Below, one piece after another: positions 51,566-62,693 of a stretch of 64,000 bases of DNA. The position numbers and the translations under genes are program-made. The stretch is from Spirogloea muscicola (taxonomy: Eukaryota > Streptophyta > Zygnematophyceae > Spirogloeales > Spirogloeaceae): assembly GCA_009602725.1 (NCBI GenBank), contig WELB01000047.1, positions 165,060-229,059 on the forward strand, in the 5' to 3' direction. Position 1 is the first letter of the stretch. Every line of letters begins with the position of its first letter. Under the pieces are notes generated by a model. That model saw nothing but the letters and a program-made list of their open reading frames with translations, searched no databases and was not told where the DNA came from.

Positions 51566-54536
51566 TTAATGGACAGCTCGGAACCTGGTGAAGTATGATG
51601 GGAAGAACACCTGGCGAGGTCCTACATTGCTCCTTGGGCAGGACCTGAAATCAGGCATGGCCTTGAGGATTTGCGAGGTGTTCTTGAGGCCGAAATCTCC
51701 CGCGGTTGAGTTGACGAAGGCTAGTCCATATTGGGCCTCGGCTGCAGCAATGGTAGATGCTGGATAGGTTTGATAGGCCAAGGTGTTCAACAGGGGCATG
51801 TTTGGCGCCCAACTGAGGCTGAAGTACTCGGGTCCACTCCGAGAGATTGGTGCCACTGTAGCAGACTGCAGAGACACAGGACCACCAATACTGAGTAACG
51901 GTAGGATATTGCCGTTTGGAAAAGTTGACAGGATCAGGTGCAACATTTGCACTGCTGATCAAGTGACTAAACGTTTTCCGAGTCGTGACATCCTGCATGT
52001 ATACTCTTGAACAAGTCTTCTGCTACAGCCTCCAGCAAGATGGCAATAGATAAGTTTGATCTGAGCAGCCTTCATCGAATTCATTTTGACTGATCTTGAT
52101 TGATTACCTGCCAGTAGTTCCGGGTCGGCATGCCGCTGCAGCCTCCAGTGGTGCTTGCATTCAGACCGCCAGGGGGGTTGCAGGTGACACCGTTGATGGA
52201 CTTGATGGAGCAGAAGTTTGTCAGCCAAGGGTATTGCTGCAGCAGAGGTGTCACAGTGTCCTGATGTCAGATGTACTGGAGACAGACAGTGATCTGCACA
52301 GCTGAAGGATTCGCCACAGGCAAGCACTCAAGGATACTACTGCTCGGCTCTGACATGTTTGCATGATGCAAGCAAGGACATATTCTGGCTCACCGCATTG
52401 AAGGCGGGGGTGTTCCAGTACTGGATTCTTTGGGCTTCCCAATATGAGCCAGGGTCTGTTCCACAGTTCCATAGGTACTGGGGTGACATGTAACCAGCCT
52501 GGGCAGTATTCTCAATGATAAGCATCCCTTTGATGGTGTTGGAGTGGCCAGTATTCATCTTCAGGCCGTTGCTACTGCCATGGCAGACCATGCCTGCAAC
52601 TGTGACCCCAGAGCTGCCAAAGTCGAGATAGAGACAGTGGGCAATTGTCCCAACAACATAGTTGCAGCTCACCAAATTGCCTGTCATTTAGCGTTAGCAG
52701 ACATGTTAGAGGGGTCGCTATTGTCATTGTCATGCTGGCATAGACAGATCAAAGGCACGAGAGACACAAGAACTCTTGACACAGATGAACGTCTCAGCTT
52801 GCCAGCAACTTCTCAAGTACCGCGAGGCCAGGTTGGGCCCAGCATGCATGGTGGATTCGGGCTGACCTATGTTGATCCAGTGAGTCGCAAAGTATATGCC
52901 AGTAGCGTCCTTAATGACGGGGAAGTTGGGGGCAATGAAAATGTAGTTGTTGCTGAGAGTATTGTACATGGCTGTCACAATTGGTCAACAGTATGCAGCT
53001 TAGACACAGCTTGAAAGACACACTAGAGTAGACAGTGAGCAATGATGCAAATGCCATTGAGCTGTCTTTGTTGCTGCCGCGTGATGTCATCCACTAATGA
53101 ATGAGTGAACCAAGACAGAAGGAAAGCTTGGCAAAAGAAAAAGCTTGGCAAATTATCCTCACCATCTCCCACGTTGTGGGAACCTCGGCCAAGGGAGACA
53201 CCAGCGAAGATGAAGTCTGTGATGTAGTTGTTAAGCACCTTCACTCCAACCGCCCCATAAGCAAGGCTGATGCCCGTAACGTAGCCCTTCACAATGTTGT
53301 TGGAGATGACATTGTTCATTGGCGTGAAATCTGGCGCGCCATAGCCGCCAGCACCTCCTACGATGACCGCCCAGTCCTCGGAAGCGATGGTGAGCGAGTC
53401 CAGGACGGAGTATGTGCTTGAGAAGAGGTGCACAGCACCCGTGATGCTGCCTCTGCCAACCTGGACGGATGTGGAGTTAAGGATCGCCAGTGCCGGGCAG
53501 TAGGTGGTCTCAATCCCACTGAAGACCTCCCAGGGGCACGGCTTGGGCGACGAGATGGCGTTGATGGGCATAACAATGTTAACGTTCGCCAGAAGAAGAT
53601 GGTTGACCCCGTTGATGAAGATTCCCGCCGTCCTGTCCGAGACGGGTCTGAAGCTGCAAACTCTCCCCCGACGTGACTGGATGATGGTGCACGAGAAGCG
53701 GGAGTCAAGTACGAGCTGCGTGCTCAAGCTGATGTCCTGCTGGAGCACCAGCACGACTGTGGTGGTTGCGGAGTACTGCAGCCGCTTGTTGATGTCGTTC
53801 ACATATGTGACGTTGATGGTGACATTCTGAAGGCTGCAAATACCTGCGACACGATTCCCATGAGCAGAACAGTGTCAGCATCTGTGACTGCAGAATTCAG
53901 TCAGTAAATGCTAAAATTTCACAAGATCGCGACTTGAGCTTACTGGTATTGACAAAAGCAACTACCACCATAGGCACATCTGCTGGCACACCTCAAACAC
54001 TTCCCAGCACTGTCACGTCGATATGCAAGCAACAGAGAGCAGCTGCCACGCACTCACTTGTAGCAGGCACTGCTGCAAATGAATGCCTCGTGTTGGCAGT
54101 GAAGGTCCTGGTGGAGGGAGGTGGTTGGAAGGCAGCCGGCGGGTTTGCCACTGCGACTGGGGCGGGCGAGGAAGGTGGGGCCGAAGTGGGCGCAGAGGCC
54201 GGTCCGAGCTGGGCATCGGCTGCGCCAGCGCCTGCCAGACAGCAGCATTTTGAGTTTCACAGATGGCGATTCTGTGAAGAGCAGGAGGGCACAACGAAGA
54301 TGAGCATGCGCTATGAATGAACAATGAAGACAAGGACTAGCTATTTCTACCCGAGGAGGTCGACGCAGGTCTTGATTGCGGCTCAGATCTAAGTGAAAGC
54401 TGGAGCTGGCCTCGATAATTGTGGCGACGAGGTCTTAAGAGGCCAAGGGTTAAGTGTGGCTCAGCTCACCAGCGGCCAGGGCTGCAGCGACAGCGGCGTA
54501 GGCGCAGAGGAAGCGGAGCGCCAGATGAGGACCCAT
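51566..54536 (-). CDS. Secreted right-handed beta-helix (pectin-lyase-like fold) protein
   Basis: Exon 1 (54470-54536) encodes a clear signal peptide (LRFLCAYAAVAAALAA). Exon 2 (54058-54231) is a Pro/Ala/Ser-rich linker (APTSAPPSSPAPVAVANPPA). Exon 3 (53163-53843) carries short beta-strand repeats such as GIFINGVNHLLLANVNIV, GSITGAVHLFSSTYSVLDSL and NNVISNNIVKGYVTGISLAY, the pattern of parallel beta-helix proteins. Further exons are near 52870-52985 (NTLSNNYIFIAPNFPVIKDA), 52397-52690 (GNLVSCNYVVGTIAHCLYLD), 52110-52240 (NGVTCNPPGGLNASTTGG), 51895-51990 and 51566 to about 51870, ending RAVH-stop. The repeat style suggests a polysaccharide-binding or -modifying extracellular protein; catalytic residues were not identified. 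A (GA)n microsatellite begins about 160 bases upstream of the start codon. Confidence 0.8.
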
Positions 54537-54694
54537 TGCAGGATGCAGAATCGACCGTCAGATGCTGAGGTCTTGGCGAGCGGCCGCCGCGGAGGAGCTT
54601 TGGTCGTGGCGAGATGGCTGGCTTTCCGAGGCGAGGAGGAAGGGGAGTGTGTCGGGAGGGCGTGGGAGGCAGCTTACTGTCGTACGCGAGCGAG

Positions 54695-54696
54695 CG

Positions 54697-54786
<90 letters not shown>
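54695..54786 (+). repeat. (GA)n microsatellite
   Basis: About 45 uninterrupted AG units, preceded by GCGAGCGAGCGAGA. Open frames across it are artefacts. It lies just upstream of the beta-helix gene. Confidence 0.98.
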
Positions 54787-54789
<3 letters not shown>

Positions 54790-55290
54790 CTGGAGCCGCG
54801 GGGCGGGTGGGGGGTTCCGGAGCTGCGATCGGGGGGCCTCCGACTGGTCGAACAGAGGCGGCGAGAGTCGGGGGACCGCGCTTACAGTACCCCTTCAGCC
54901 GCACCGCCCTGGTCGTCTACGTTTGGAGGCCGCACCGCCCCTGCCGCCACACAAGCGACACCAGAGGCTTGTCGGCAAACTGAACAGAATCGCACCTGGT
55001 CGAGGCGGCCAGGGGACCCTCTATCGTACGGACGGGGCGGGAGTGCGCACGCCCGCCGGGAGGTCCGGGTGAATTCCTCAATCCGCGCCGAGCTTTCGGG
55101 GACCCGAGTTGACCCCCGGCCGCCCACGACCCTCCCCGCCTTCGCCCCTACCGTCATTGCCACTACCTCCTTTCTCCACTCATTGCTCTCTAATCTGCTT
55201 GATTCGTGTGTCGGCATCAATTGCCCACCGCTTCAATTCATGCGCAACGCGCGCCTTCCCTCCTTCTCACGCATTGTCAATGCCCAAGCT
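54787..55290. other. GC-rich spacer without recognised gene
   Basis: Three overlapping frames are open on the plus strand through this GC-rich stretch, but none shows a known domain. Treated as non-coding. Confidence 0.4.
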
Positions 55291-55294
55291 TTTT

Positions 55295-55350
55295 TGGGGC
55301 TGGCTCCTTCTTCTTTTCATCTTCTCACAGCCCTCGCCCGCTTTTGGAAG
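55295..55350 (+). repeat. LINE 3' tail with enlarged hairpin loop
   Basis: GGGGCTGGCTCCTTC, then CATCTTCTCACAGCCCTCGC and CCGCTTTTGGAAGA: the usual left and right arms with about 20 extra loop bases. Confidence 0.6.
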
Positions 55351-55654
55351 ATGGGGTTTAGCGTCACTTCTATTCCCTTCTGTCCAGGCGGCGGCCGCCA
55401 CGGCGACCTGCCTGGGGAGCTCGGGCCATGGCGGCGGCGGGTCGTGAAGAAAGACGGGGGTCGTGGGGCCCCCAACAAGGAGATCCAGGCGAGGCAGCAG
55501 TGAATTGGCGTTTGTGGACGGGGCGGCGGGAGCGGCGGGGCGCCGCGTGGCGGCAATGGGCGGGGGCGGTGGCGACACTCCGGGGTTGCGCTTGTATATT
55601 CCCTCAGCGCTTCCACTCTGTTCATCCTCTTTTTTGGCGCTTTTTTCAGCGCTT

Positions 55655-55805
55655 TGCCTGGACCCTTCGAACTTTGTTTGTTCTTTTTGGGCTGGCTTTC
55701 ATAGGCCTTGCCCCCATTGGGAGAGCCACTTGTTCTGCCAGCCCCTCTTCTCTATGGGCGCGCAATTTCCTTCTGGGCTGCCTCTCACAGCCATGGCCTT
55801 GAAAT
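55655..55805 (+). mobile_element. LINE 3' tails, B- and C-like, adjacent
   Basis: CCTTCGAACTTTGTTTGTTC, GGGCTGGCTTTCATAGGCC, CCCCCATTGGGAGAGCCACT, then a C-like end CAGCCCCTCTTCTCTATGGG, then GGGCTGCCTCTCACAGCC. This looks like pieces of two tails joined. Confidence 0.7.
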
Positions 55806-55909
55806 TAGAGGGTGCTGTTTCTTTTGAGGGAGGGAGGGTCCACCCGTCCTATCATATTCCCCCGACGGGGCGTAATGGCTGCCGCCCCCCAGCCGCCACG
55901 CCCCGTGGT

Positions 55910-56035
55910 GAAAGAATTGGCACTCCCAATGGGGGCAAGGGCTGTGAAAAGCCAGCCCGAAAAATTGACAAAGGTTCGAAGGGGCCAAATGATGGAGGGG
56001 CCTAAAAAGTGCTAAGCAGCTACTAAGGGAGGAGC
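55910..56035 (-). mobile_element. LINE 3' tail, subfamily B
   Basis: GGCACTCCCAATGGGGGCAA, GGGCTGTGAAAAGCCAGCCC, TTGACAAAGGTTCGAAGGGG. A minus-strand copy without coding end. Confidence 0.8.
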
Positions 56036-56130
56036 CCGTGGTGGGCCTCCTATCCGAGCTTCATCCATTCCCAAACCCGTATCTGTCACTGCAAGTTCTC
56101 CATTCATTTGTTCCACATACCACTCTACTA

Positions 56131-56628
56131 CGGAGGAGGCGGGCTACGCCGTCCGCCAAGCGGCCGCCGCAAAGGAGCGCAAGTACTCAGATCACCCGGT
56201 AGGCGACGAGTTTATCCCACTCGCCGTCGACGTACACGGCGCCTTTGGCGCCAAATGGCTGGACCTCCTTCACCGCCTTGCGCAGCGAGCAGCGGCCCGC
56301 CGCGACGGGCAGCAAGGCGAGCAGCCTGGCTTCCATGTCGCCGGGTCCCTCGCCCAAGTTTACCGGATGCGCCTGGCCGTCTCTTTGCAGCGGTCCCTAG
56401 CTTTTGCGGTCCACTTGCGCGCAGGCCGCGCTCTGGCGGCGGCCTCCGGCTTCCGTCACGGCGACGTCTTTCCGCCTGCTAGCTACTCAGACTTGCATCT
56501 ACTGACGAGAGGTTACTGAGAGTTCGCTTACTGCTGTCTCAGTCCTTAGCACTCCGACTCCTTCAGACCTTGTCCATTCTTTTGGGCTGGCCTCTCCCAG
56601 CCACCAGTCAATCTGGCCGCGCTTGCTC
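56131..56628 (+). mobile_element. LINE 3' fragment, subfamily A, longest open coding end
   Basis: One frame stays open from about 56131 to the stop at 56519: [70 protein letters not shown]-stop. The 3' tail follows: GAGAGTTCGCTTACTGCTGT, CCTTCAGACCTTGTCCATTC, hairpin GGGCTGGCCTCTCCCAGCC near 56583-56602 and AATCTGGCCGCGCTTG. About 129 codons of LINE C-terminus; the rest is lost. Confidence 0.9.
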
Positions 56629-56739
56629 TCTACTACATTTCACTGAGAGTTCGCTTGTCTCAGTCCTTAGCACTCCTTCAGACCTTGTCCACTTCACGCA
56701 ATCGTGTAGTCTGAGAACTATCAACTGGATATTCAAGGG

Positions 56740-56800
56740 CAAGCGCGGCCAGATTAACTGGTGGCTGGGAGAGGCCAGCCAAAAAGAAAAAGACAAGGCA
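56740..56800 (-). mobile_element. LINE 3' tail, subfamily A, inverted relative to the previous copy
   Basis: AAGCGCGGCCAGATTAACTG, then GTGGCTGGGAGAGGCCAGCC is the exact reverse of the tail end at 56583-56628, about 115 bases away. Confidence 0.85.
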
Positions 56801-57049
56801 TATTCGGATTAGTTTCATGTTTCCTTCCATCTTCTCTAAATAAGTCCACGTGTGGTGTGTTGGATTGCAAACACATGAGTGATGGTTCCATTTCTTTTGA
56901 TTCGCCCCAGAATGACTTGTGTCCCTGCCCGTCTCTCCCCTCTAATGTCTTTCTCCTTTCTCTGTAGTACTCCCATTCTCCTCTTTCTCCACATCTCACC
57001 CACTACCTCTGAAAATGCAGCACTACTTCGGCTACCCCCCGCTTTAATC

Positions 57050-57240
57050 ACCTCCTACCAGCCGCAGTTGACATCTTTGCTTGCACAGGTCCTTGTTCCA
57101 AATCCTACTTGGCATGGCTGTTCAAGGCGGCTGAGATGGGCTTGCCAGCAGCAGATCTTGCGCAGTCGTGTGTCAGCCTGTTTGCAGCTCAGGCTCATGC
57201 TTTGCAAAAGGAAGCTTGACGACCTTTAGTTGGTGGCAGA
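57050..57240 (+). mobile_element. LINE C-terminal fragment, subfamily F
   Basis: TTGCGCAGTCGTGTGTCAGC, then CTGTTTGCAGCTCAGGCTCA, colinear with the reverse of 17080-17130 (VSPCLQRAQAHAL). No intact frame. Confidence 0.55.
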
Positions 57241-57594
57241 AAGGCTTGGAACTGCGGTTCAGTACTTGGACGTAATCCAGCGACCTCTAGTTGCCAATTG
57301 GTGGCCGTTAAGCGGGTTGGGCTGACGAGCAGGTGATATATATGTGTAGATGTGCTTGCTTATGTACTTGGCCACTCAGGCCTTCCATCACTTGCACACG
57401 TTCTTATTCCCTTCTGACCCCTCCACTCTCTTGCCCTCCCCCACCTCCCTATTTCTCAGTCTCTGTGTGTGGACATTGTTCACTACTTGTGGGCTGGCTT
57501 TCCACAGAGAGGAAATTGATTGATGTATACATTTTCCCCCCTCTTGTTGACGCCAGGGGGTGATGGCTGTGAAGGAAAATTTCGTGTATTTGAC

Positions 57595-57765
57595 AAACGA
57601 AGGCCAAATGGCCAAGTACAAAGGCAAGCACTTTAGAAGACCTGCTTAACCTACAGCAGATTGATCTGCTCAGTAACCACGGGTCAAAACATAAAGGTCG
57701 GTAATCGAAGCCTGAATACTAGATCGCAGATACGAAGCCCTTCTGCCACCAACTAGAGCTCAAGC
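57595..57765 (-). mobile_element. LINE 3' fragment, subfamily F
   Basis: GGCCAAGTACAAAGGCAAGC, then TGATCTGCTCAGTAACCACG: the same order as 16908-16990 and 50440-50500. Tail pieces with TTCACAGCCATCACCCC lie just below 57595 on the minus strand. Confidence 0.7.
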
Positions 57766-57779
57766 CTAATTGTGGCCTC

Positions 57780-57817
57780 ATTGTGGCCTTCACAGCGATG
57801 ACTGTGAAGGCCACAAT
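57780..57817. repeat. Perfect 16-bp inverted repeat with 6-base loop
   Basis: ATTGTGGCCTTCACAG, loop CGATGA, CTGTGAAGGCCACAAT. It is immediately followed by a minus-strand LINE tail core (AGAATGGACAAGGTGCG), so it may be a fold-back formed from that tail. Confidence 0.95.
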
Positions 57818-58027
57818 CCGATGAAGAATGGACAAGGTGCGAAGAGGCCATAACACGCTAAACCACATAGCTTCGCAAGTGGCTACTTAAAACGGGTGCT
57901 CAATTGCTCCTAGTCAGCAGCCGCAATTTAGAGTTTGCGGAGAGAATCTTTCAGTAGAGGGCGATGGCTGTGAACCGAAACTTGTCAGCCCTGGCGGGAC
58001 CCAGAAGCAGCTCTCGTCCCCCAAATA

Positions 58028-58144
<117 letters not shown>

Positions 58145-58202
58145 TCTCCCTCGCGCTATCCCTGGCCCTTCCTGGTCTCTGCCCCCTGCCCCTACCCCTT
58201 CC

Positions 58203-58372
58203 CGACGGGCGACGTCTTTCCGCCTGCTAGCTACTCAGATTTGCATCTACTGACGAGAGGTTACTGAGAGTTCGCTTACTGCTGTCTCAGTCCTTAGCAC
58301 TCCGACTCCTTCAGACCTTGTCCATTCTTTTGGGCTGGCCTCTCCCAGCCACCATTTAATCTGGCCGCGCTT
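58203..58372 (+). mobile_element. LINE 3' fragment, subfamily A
   Basis: Begins in the coding end (CGACGTCTTTCCGCCTGCTA), LLTRGY-stop near 58268, then a tail nearly identical to 56520-56628 with hairpin at about 58329-58348. It directly follows the CT tract. Confidence 0.9.
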
Positions 58373-58379
58373 GGTCTCT

Positions 58380-58785
58380 TCCCGGCCCCCGTCTGCCTAG
58401 CCTGTGGCTCCGTCATGAATACCTGTATGCATCTGGCTGGCTTCTACAGCCGCTCTTTTGCGCAAGCACAAGGACCACCCGGCGTGGTGCAGCACTTCCT
58501 GGAGGCTCGGTGCCTTCGGGTCTTGTGTCCTGCTACCGCATGCGTTTATCTATGTCCCAGGCGCTTGCTTTGCATCGCCGGGCCGCTCGCACCCTTGCAG
58601 CAGCCTCTGGCTTGCGCCACTTTCTTTCTTGCGCAGCGAAGTTGCTCTTCATCCCCTCGGCTCATCTGACTTCCTACTGCTGACACGGGGGTACTAGGAG
58701 CGCCCTGTCTGCCTAGCCTGGTGGCTCCGTCATCAACACCTATATGCATCTGGCTGGCTTTTACAGCCAGCCAGATGCGGGTAAA
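58380..58785 (+). mobile_element. LINE 3' fragments, subfamily D (two copies)
   Basis: GTGGCTCCGTCATGAATACC and CATCTGGCTGGCTTCTACAG (first tail, to 58460). A coding remnant follows at about 58500-58697 ending SSDFLLLTRGY-stop, with a second tail GTGGCTCCGTCATCAACACC and hairpin GGCTGGCTTTTACAGCC near 58752. Confidence 0.8.
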
Positions 58786-58945
58786 GAGCTTCCCTCTGCA
58801 TTGTCTCGTGGTTTGTAGTGTAGTCCTTTTTCGGCACCTCTTCCTTTGGCTTTGGACATTGCCCATTCTGTTTGGGTTTAGGGTTTAGGGCTGGCTTTGC
58901 CAGTCCCTCTTCTCGATGGGCGAGCACTTTCTGTTTACAGCTGCT
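58786..58945 (+). mobile_element. LINE 3' tail, subfamily C, with telomere-like insert
   Basis: GTAGTGTAGTCCTTTTTCGG, GACATTGCCCATTCTGTTTG, then GGTTTAGGGTTTAGGG (58876-58893) inserted just before the hairpin GGCTGGCTTTGCCAGTCC. The downstream block TCTTCTCGATGGGCGAGCAC is as in other C copies. Confidence 0.8.
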
Positions 58946-59479
58946 CTTTCAATACAAGCAGCCGCTTTTCTTTTACTCCTTTTTTTTTGGTTGGATTTCA
59001 GCAGCCGCGTTTCGCCCTGTCCAGCTACTCACTTCTTCCCTCCCCACATTTACCATTCACTTTCCCGTCTCGGAGCTTCGCTGCCGGGGCCCGCCGGCGG
59101 GTGCGGCCGGCCGGGCCCGAGGTGCACCGCGTGAAGAAGACCTCCAGCGGCGCGGCGAGGCGGCGCCGCCGCTCTGCCACCAGGCCGCAGCTGCCGCCCG
59201 CTCTTGCGGCGCCTTCGTGGGCTGGCCTTTGAGAAGAGCTCCTCGTCCGAACGAGAAGCAGCTCCTCCCAAGTGGGGTGGTGGCTGCGAAGATCACAAGA
59301 TCGGTTAAGGTCTCTCACAGCAATCGCCGCCTTGTGGAAGAGCTTGTTATCGTCGCGAGCCTCCATCAAGCACGGGTCGTCGGCTTGCTCGCGGGTTGCG
59401 TCGTGCCCATCCCAGTGCTGCTGGCTCGTCGTCCAGGAAGCGCCGCTCATGGCACTAGCTGAGGTCAGCCCCCGATGAT

Positions 59480-60010
59480 GTGGGGTGAGCGCCTACAAAT
59501 CGTCGCCATAAGCGCCGGGAAATGGTCTCTCGGCTCTGCTTCCGTGCTGACTTGTTGCTGGGAGGACGAGCAGTTTGGACAAGTAAAAGGCAATAACGTG
59601 GGGGTAAGTATGTAAGTGGAGCAAAGCAACCCATTCAGAAGGGCCTCAGACTCCCTCGTGCATCACAGAAGATCTCCCTTAAGGCTTCTCTCTCATTGCA
59701 AGAGCAATCTTTGAAGGCATTTTGGTTCTGATAAAAATGTACTTGATTGTTTGCGTGGAACACATACACAAGATACCAAATAGAAATGGTCTAATGAAGA
59801 GGCCTTGGTATACTACTCTGAATGAATTGGACATGACATGAGCTGGGCAGCCACGATCTAGTGCGCATTGGGATTGCACTGCATTCTTCAGGTAGAAGCA
59901 CTGTACTTCAGAGCTTATAATAGCAATTTGAGTCTGGATAAGAGACTCAGCTCTTGGACTGTGCATTATCATAGCGAGGACCTAAGGCCCCAGACTATTA
60001 TGTATACACC
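59480..60010. other. Spacer downstream of phosphatidylinositol synthase
   Basis: No recognised gene, RNA or repeat. Confidence 0.5.
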
Positions 60011-60011
60011 C

Positions 60012-61716
60012 TTACATAGCTTTGGGCTTGTTGGCCTCAAGGCAGTCCGTTGTTACCATGGAATCTATGTGCCGCCCAATGGTCCACAGCTCCACGGCCA
60101 GGCAGTACACGCGCCCATAAACGAGGACAATGCCGAGCCAGCCAGCAGACAGCATGCTGCGAGGTGCGAAGGTCCTCAACCAGAGCCACAAGGGCAAGAA
60201 ATGTAGGCCAGATATGACCAAGACTCCTGCCGGGCTGCGACAGCCCCCCTCAATTGTGTGAGAATCTACTGGAGCTTCGAAAACAGCACTTCCCATTCAT
60301 GAGACAAACCTCTAGCAGCTCTTCAGGGTGCCAACACTATTTCATGAAATGACGAGTCATGCTTAGTGTCTGTATAACGCAGCTTGTGCTATTGCAGCAG
60401 TCGCCTTGCAGCGGGCCACCACGAACCATCTACACGGGGTGATTTGTAGAACCAACAGTGACTTATCAGATTGTTACTGCACGCTCGACTGCCTGTGGAG
60501 TATTCAGCAATGAGACACAGATCCGGAGCCGAGGGGGAGTGAAGATCCTGACCAATATGCAGTGCTCACTTTCTGAAGCCGTTCTGGAGTACACGCGAGA
60601 CCCAAGGTGGTGCTTCCGTGAAGCAGCCGGTCTTCCAGGCTGCACCACCCTGGCTGTGTGTTGCCAAGAAGCACAGCCACTCGATGCAGGGCACAACCAC
60701 TGAAGCTGGGCCGTCAATAGCCGAGGCCCACATTGCTGTCCTGATGGAGCAATCCAGCGCTACGTCCAAGAATGCCCCAAAGGATGACACCTGCACGTAC
60801 AAGCTGATTCAGCATTTCTGTCTTACATCATATTTGGAGAGTCTAGGTATGTCAAGGCAAGTGGTGTGACAGCAGACTAGGTCTAAATGACTTCAGCAGG
60901 CAGTCCTACGTCCCACACGGTAAAGAGCTGCCAGGTTCTTTGTTCCTACGAAATTAGTCAGAAGAGAAGTCTCTCAAGGATTGGCCTCTCCTTCAGACTC
61001 GCGACAGACAATTAACAAATGCTCAAGCGTACATATTGGTTCATCCTGCCACTTGCTGGTTACAGATGGATTCTGAGCGGACAACAAGATGTGAGCTTGC
61101 ATACCGCAAGTGAGACTACACTTAGACGAGGCAAAATAGCAAGAGCAGGACAGCCAGCACAACCACACAGCAATCTTGGTTGGCAGTGGCCTTCTAAAAT
61201 CTGGTGACATCTGAGGCGGTGTAGAACAGCTGGGCTGTTGCTAAAACATTCTATAAAGGCTCAGGGGTTAGTATAGAGTGACCTGCTTCAGCAGGCGAGC
61301 AGCGTAGCCATCGATGCCGTCGAGGAAGAAGCAGAGCAAGTAGAGGCCAGCAAAAACCCGCGGGTGCTTTGAGCCTATGACGGTGAATGCGACGGCCATC
61401 AGGGCCGCTCTGGCGTAGTCGATGATGTTGGGCACGTAGAGGAGCACCCAGAGCTTCGCCTGCCATCTGACGAGCTCCGGGCGCGCAGCTGGCCCATTTG
61501 CTGCGCCTGCCCATGCACTGTTAGCGTATATTTAGCTCGCTACACAAACACGGCCACCAGATGAGCTTACAGACTGTCCACTTACCAATGCCAAGCTCAT
61601 ACCCAATTCCATCTCACTTGAGATCCTATATCAAGTGCGAGCTACCACTCACAGAATGCAGCTTGACAGAGGCAACGCCACTGACCTCCAGGACCAGAAG
61701 CGGACGCCTCCGTCAT
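60012..61716 (-). CDS. PIS1: Phosphatidylinositol synthase (CDP-alcohol phosphatidyltransferase)
   Basis: Joins CDP-diacylglycerol and myo-inositol to make phosphatidylinositol in the endoplasmic reticulum. Four exons with matching phases give 232 residues, normal for the family: 61686-61716, 61283-61506, 60570-60790 and 60012-60234. The family signature DGxxARx8GxxxDxxxD is complete and spans the second intron: DGYAARLLKQ in exon 2, then VSSFGAFLDVALD in exon 3. Other matches are VLLYVPNIIDYARAALMA, GGAAWKTGCFTEAPPWVSR and AGVLVISGLHFLPLWLWL. Several hydrophobic segments fit a membrane enzyme. The start at 61716 (MTEASASGPGGAANG) gives a short soluble N-terminus before the first helix. No defects seen. 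Confidence 0.94.
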
Positions 61717-62100
61717 GGCAGCGGGGCGCTTGCAGCCAGTGGTACCCACTCGAGCCGCTCTTGGGCGACGCTGACAGCTCCGCCGTTGCGCCTTCAGGCC
61801 GACAGGCCGAGCCTGCAGCAGGCCTCTGCCTGAAGCATGGCCGGCTGAGCTCCGTCTGAAGCTTTGCCAAAGTCTCGGTGGACTCGAGCTAAGGACGTCG
61901 CGGCAGAGCTCGGCAGCCGCTACAGCGAGGGCGCGGGAGTACTGCAGCGCCGCAACGCTCATAGATGGCGGGTGTTTAGGGTCTAGGACTTCGGGTTAGG
62001 GCTTGGCGGAGGATTCCCCTGCAGCAGCTGCTGCTGCTGCTGCTGCTCTTGGCGCAGCGCTGCTTGCAGTGGCCTGGCACTATCTATGATAAATTAGAAA
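61717..62100. other. Upstream region of phosphatidylinositol synthase
   Basis: GC-rich, with telomere-like degenerate units (GTTTAGGGTCTAGG, GGTTAGGG) near 61975-62005 and a CTG run at about 62021-62045. It probably holds the promoter; no specific site is identified. Confidence 0.5.
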
Positions 62101-62134
62101 ATTGTTATAGAATAGAATAGAGGACCAGCTTCTC

Positions 62135-62200
62135 CAATGTATGGCAATGGCTGTGAGAGGCCAGCCCAGTGGACTGTACAAGGAAGGAATGTACAAGGCC
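62135..62200 (-). repeat. LINE 3' tail hairpin repeat
   Basis: GGCAATGGCTGTGAGAGGCC, then AGCCCAGTGGACTGTACAAG, the minus-strand core. Confidence 0.75.
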
Positions 62201-62479
62201 TCGGTATGGAGTTTGTGTTAAATGATGGAGGGCCTGAGTAGGAAAGTACAAAGGCAAGCAAGGCCTGGCAAGATCACAGCACCGAGCTACAGGCTGCGAC
62301 ACGAGCTGGTGAGGCAGGCGGCAGCGAGCGTCTGTATCCACGGCAGCAAGTGTGTGTCTACACCGCACGCCTTATGCGCATACGGCAGCCAATGGCAGCT
62401 CTGCTGACGGCTAAGCGGCCAAGCTCTCCAAGCTCTCCAAGTAGCACTAGATATGTGCCTCTGGACGTTCCTTCGGGCT

Positions 62480-62693
62480 GGCCCGAAGTATAGTTTACCG
62501 GCAGCTAGTCTGTCGGATGTGAGGCTCCTCACTCGTAACTACTAAGTGGTCCATCCTCCCCCATTCTGCCATAGCCTCTTCAGGCCCCGCAGTCGCTGCT
62601 TAGCTCGTAGTTTGGCCCCTTCGAACCTTGTCAATTCTTTTCGGGCTGGCTTCTCACAGCCCTTGCCCCCATTGGGAGAGCCACTTCTTCGCC
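62480..62693 (+). mobile_element. LINE 3' fragment, subfamily B
   Basis: Nearly identical to 39735-39937: coding end TCTGTCGGATGTGAGGCTCC, ACTCGTAACTAC then TAA, tail and hairpin GGGCTGGCTTCTCACAGCCC (about 62642-62661). High identity suggests a young subfamily. Confidence 0.9.

Noticed and set aside
54562-55503. 313-codon frame through the (GA)n tract
   Set aside because: A dinucleotide repeat cannot contain stop codons in these frames, and the GC-rich flank shows no domain.
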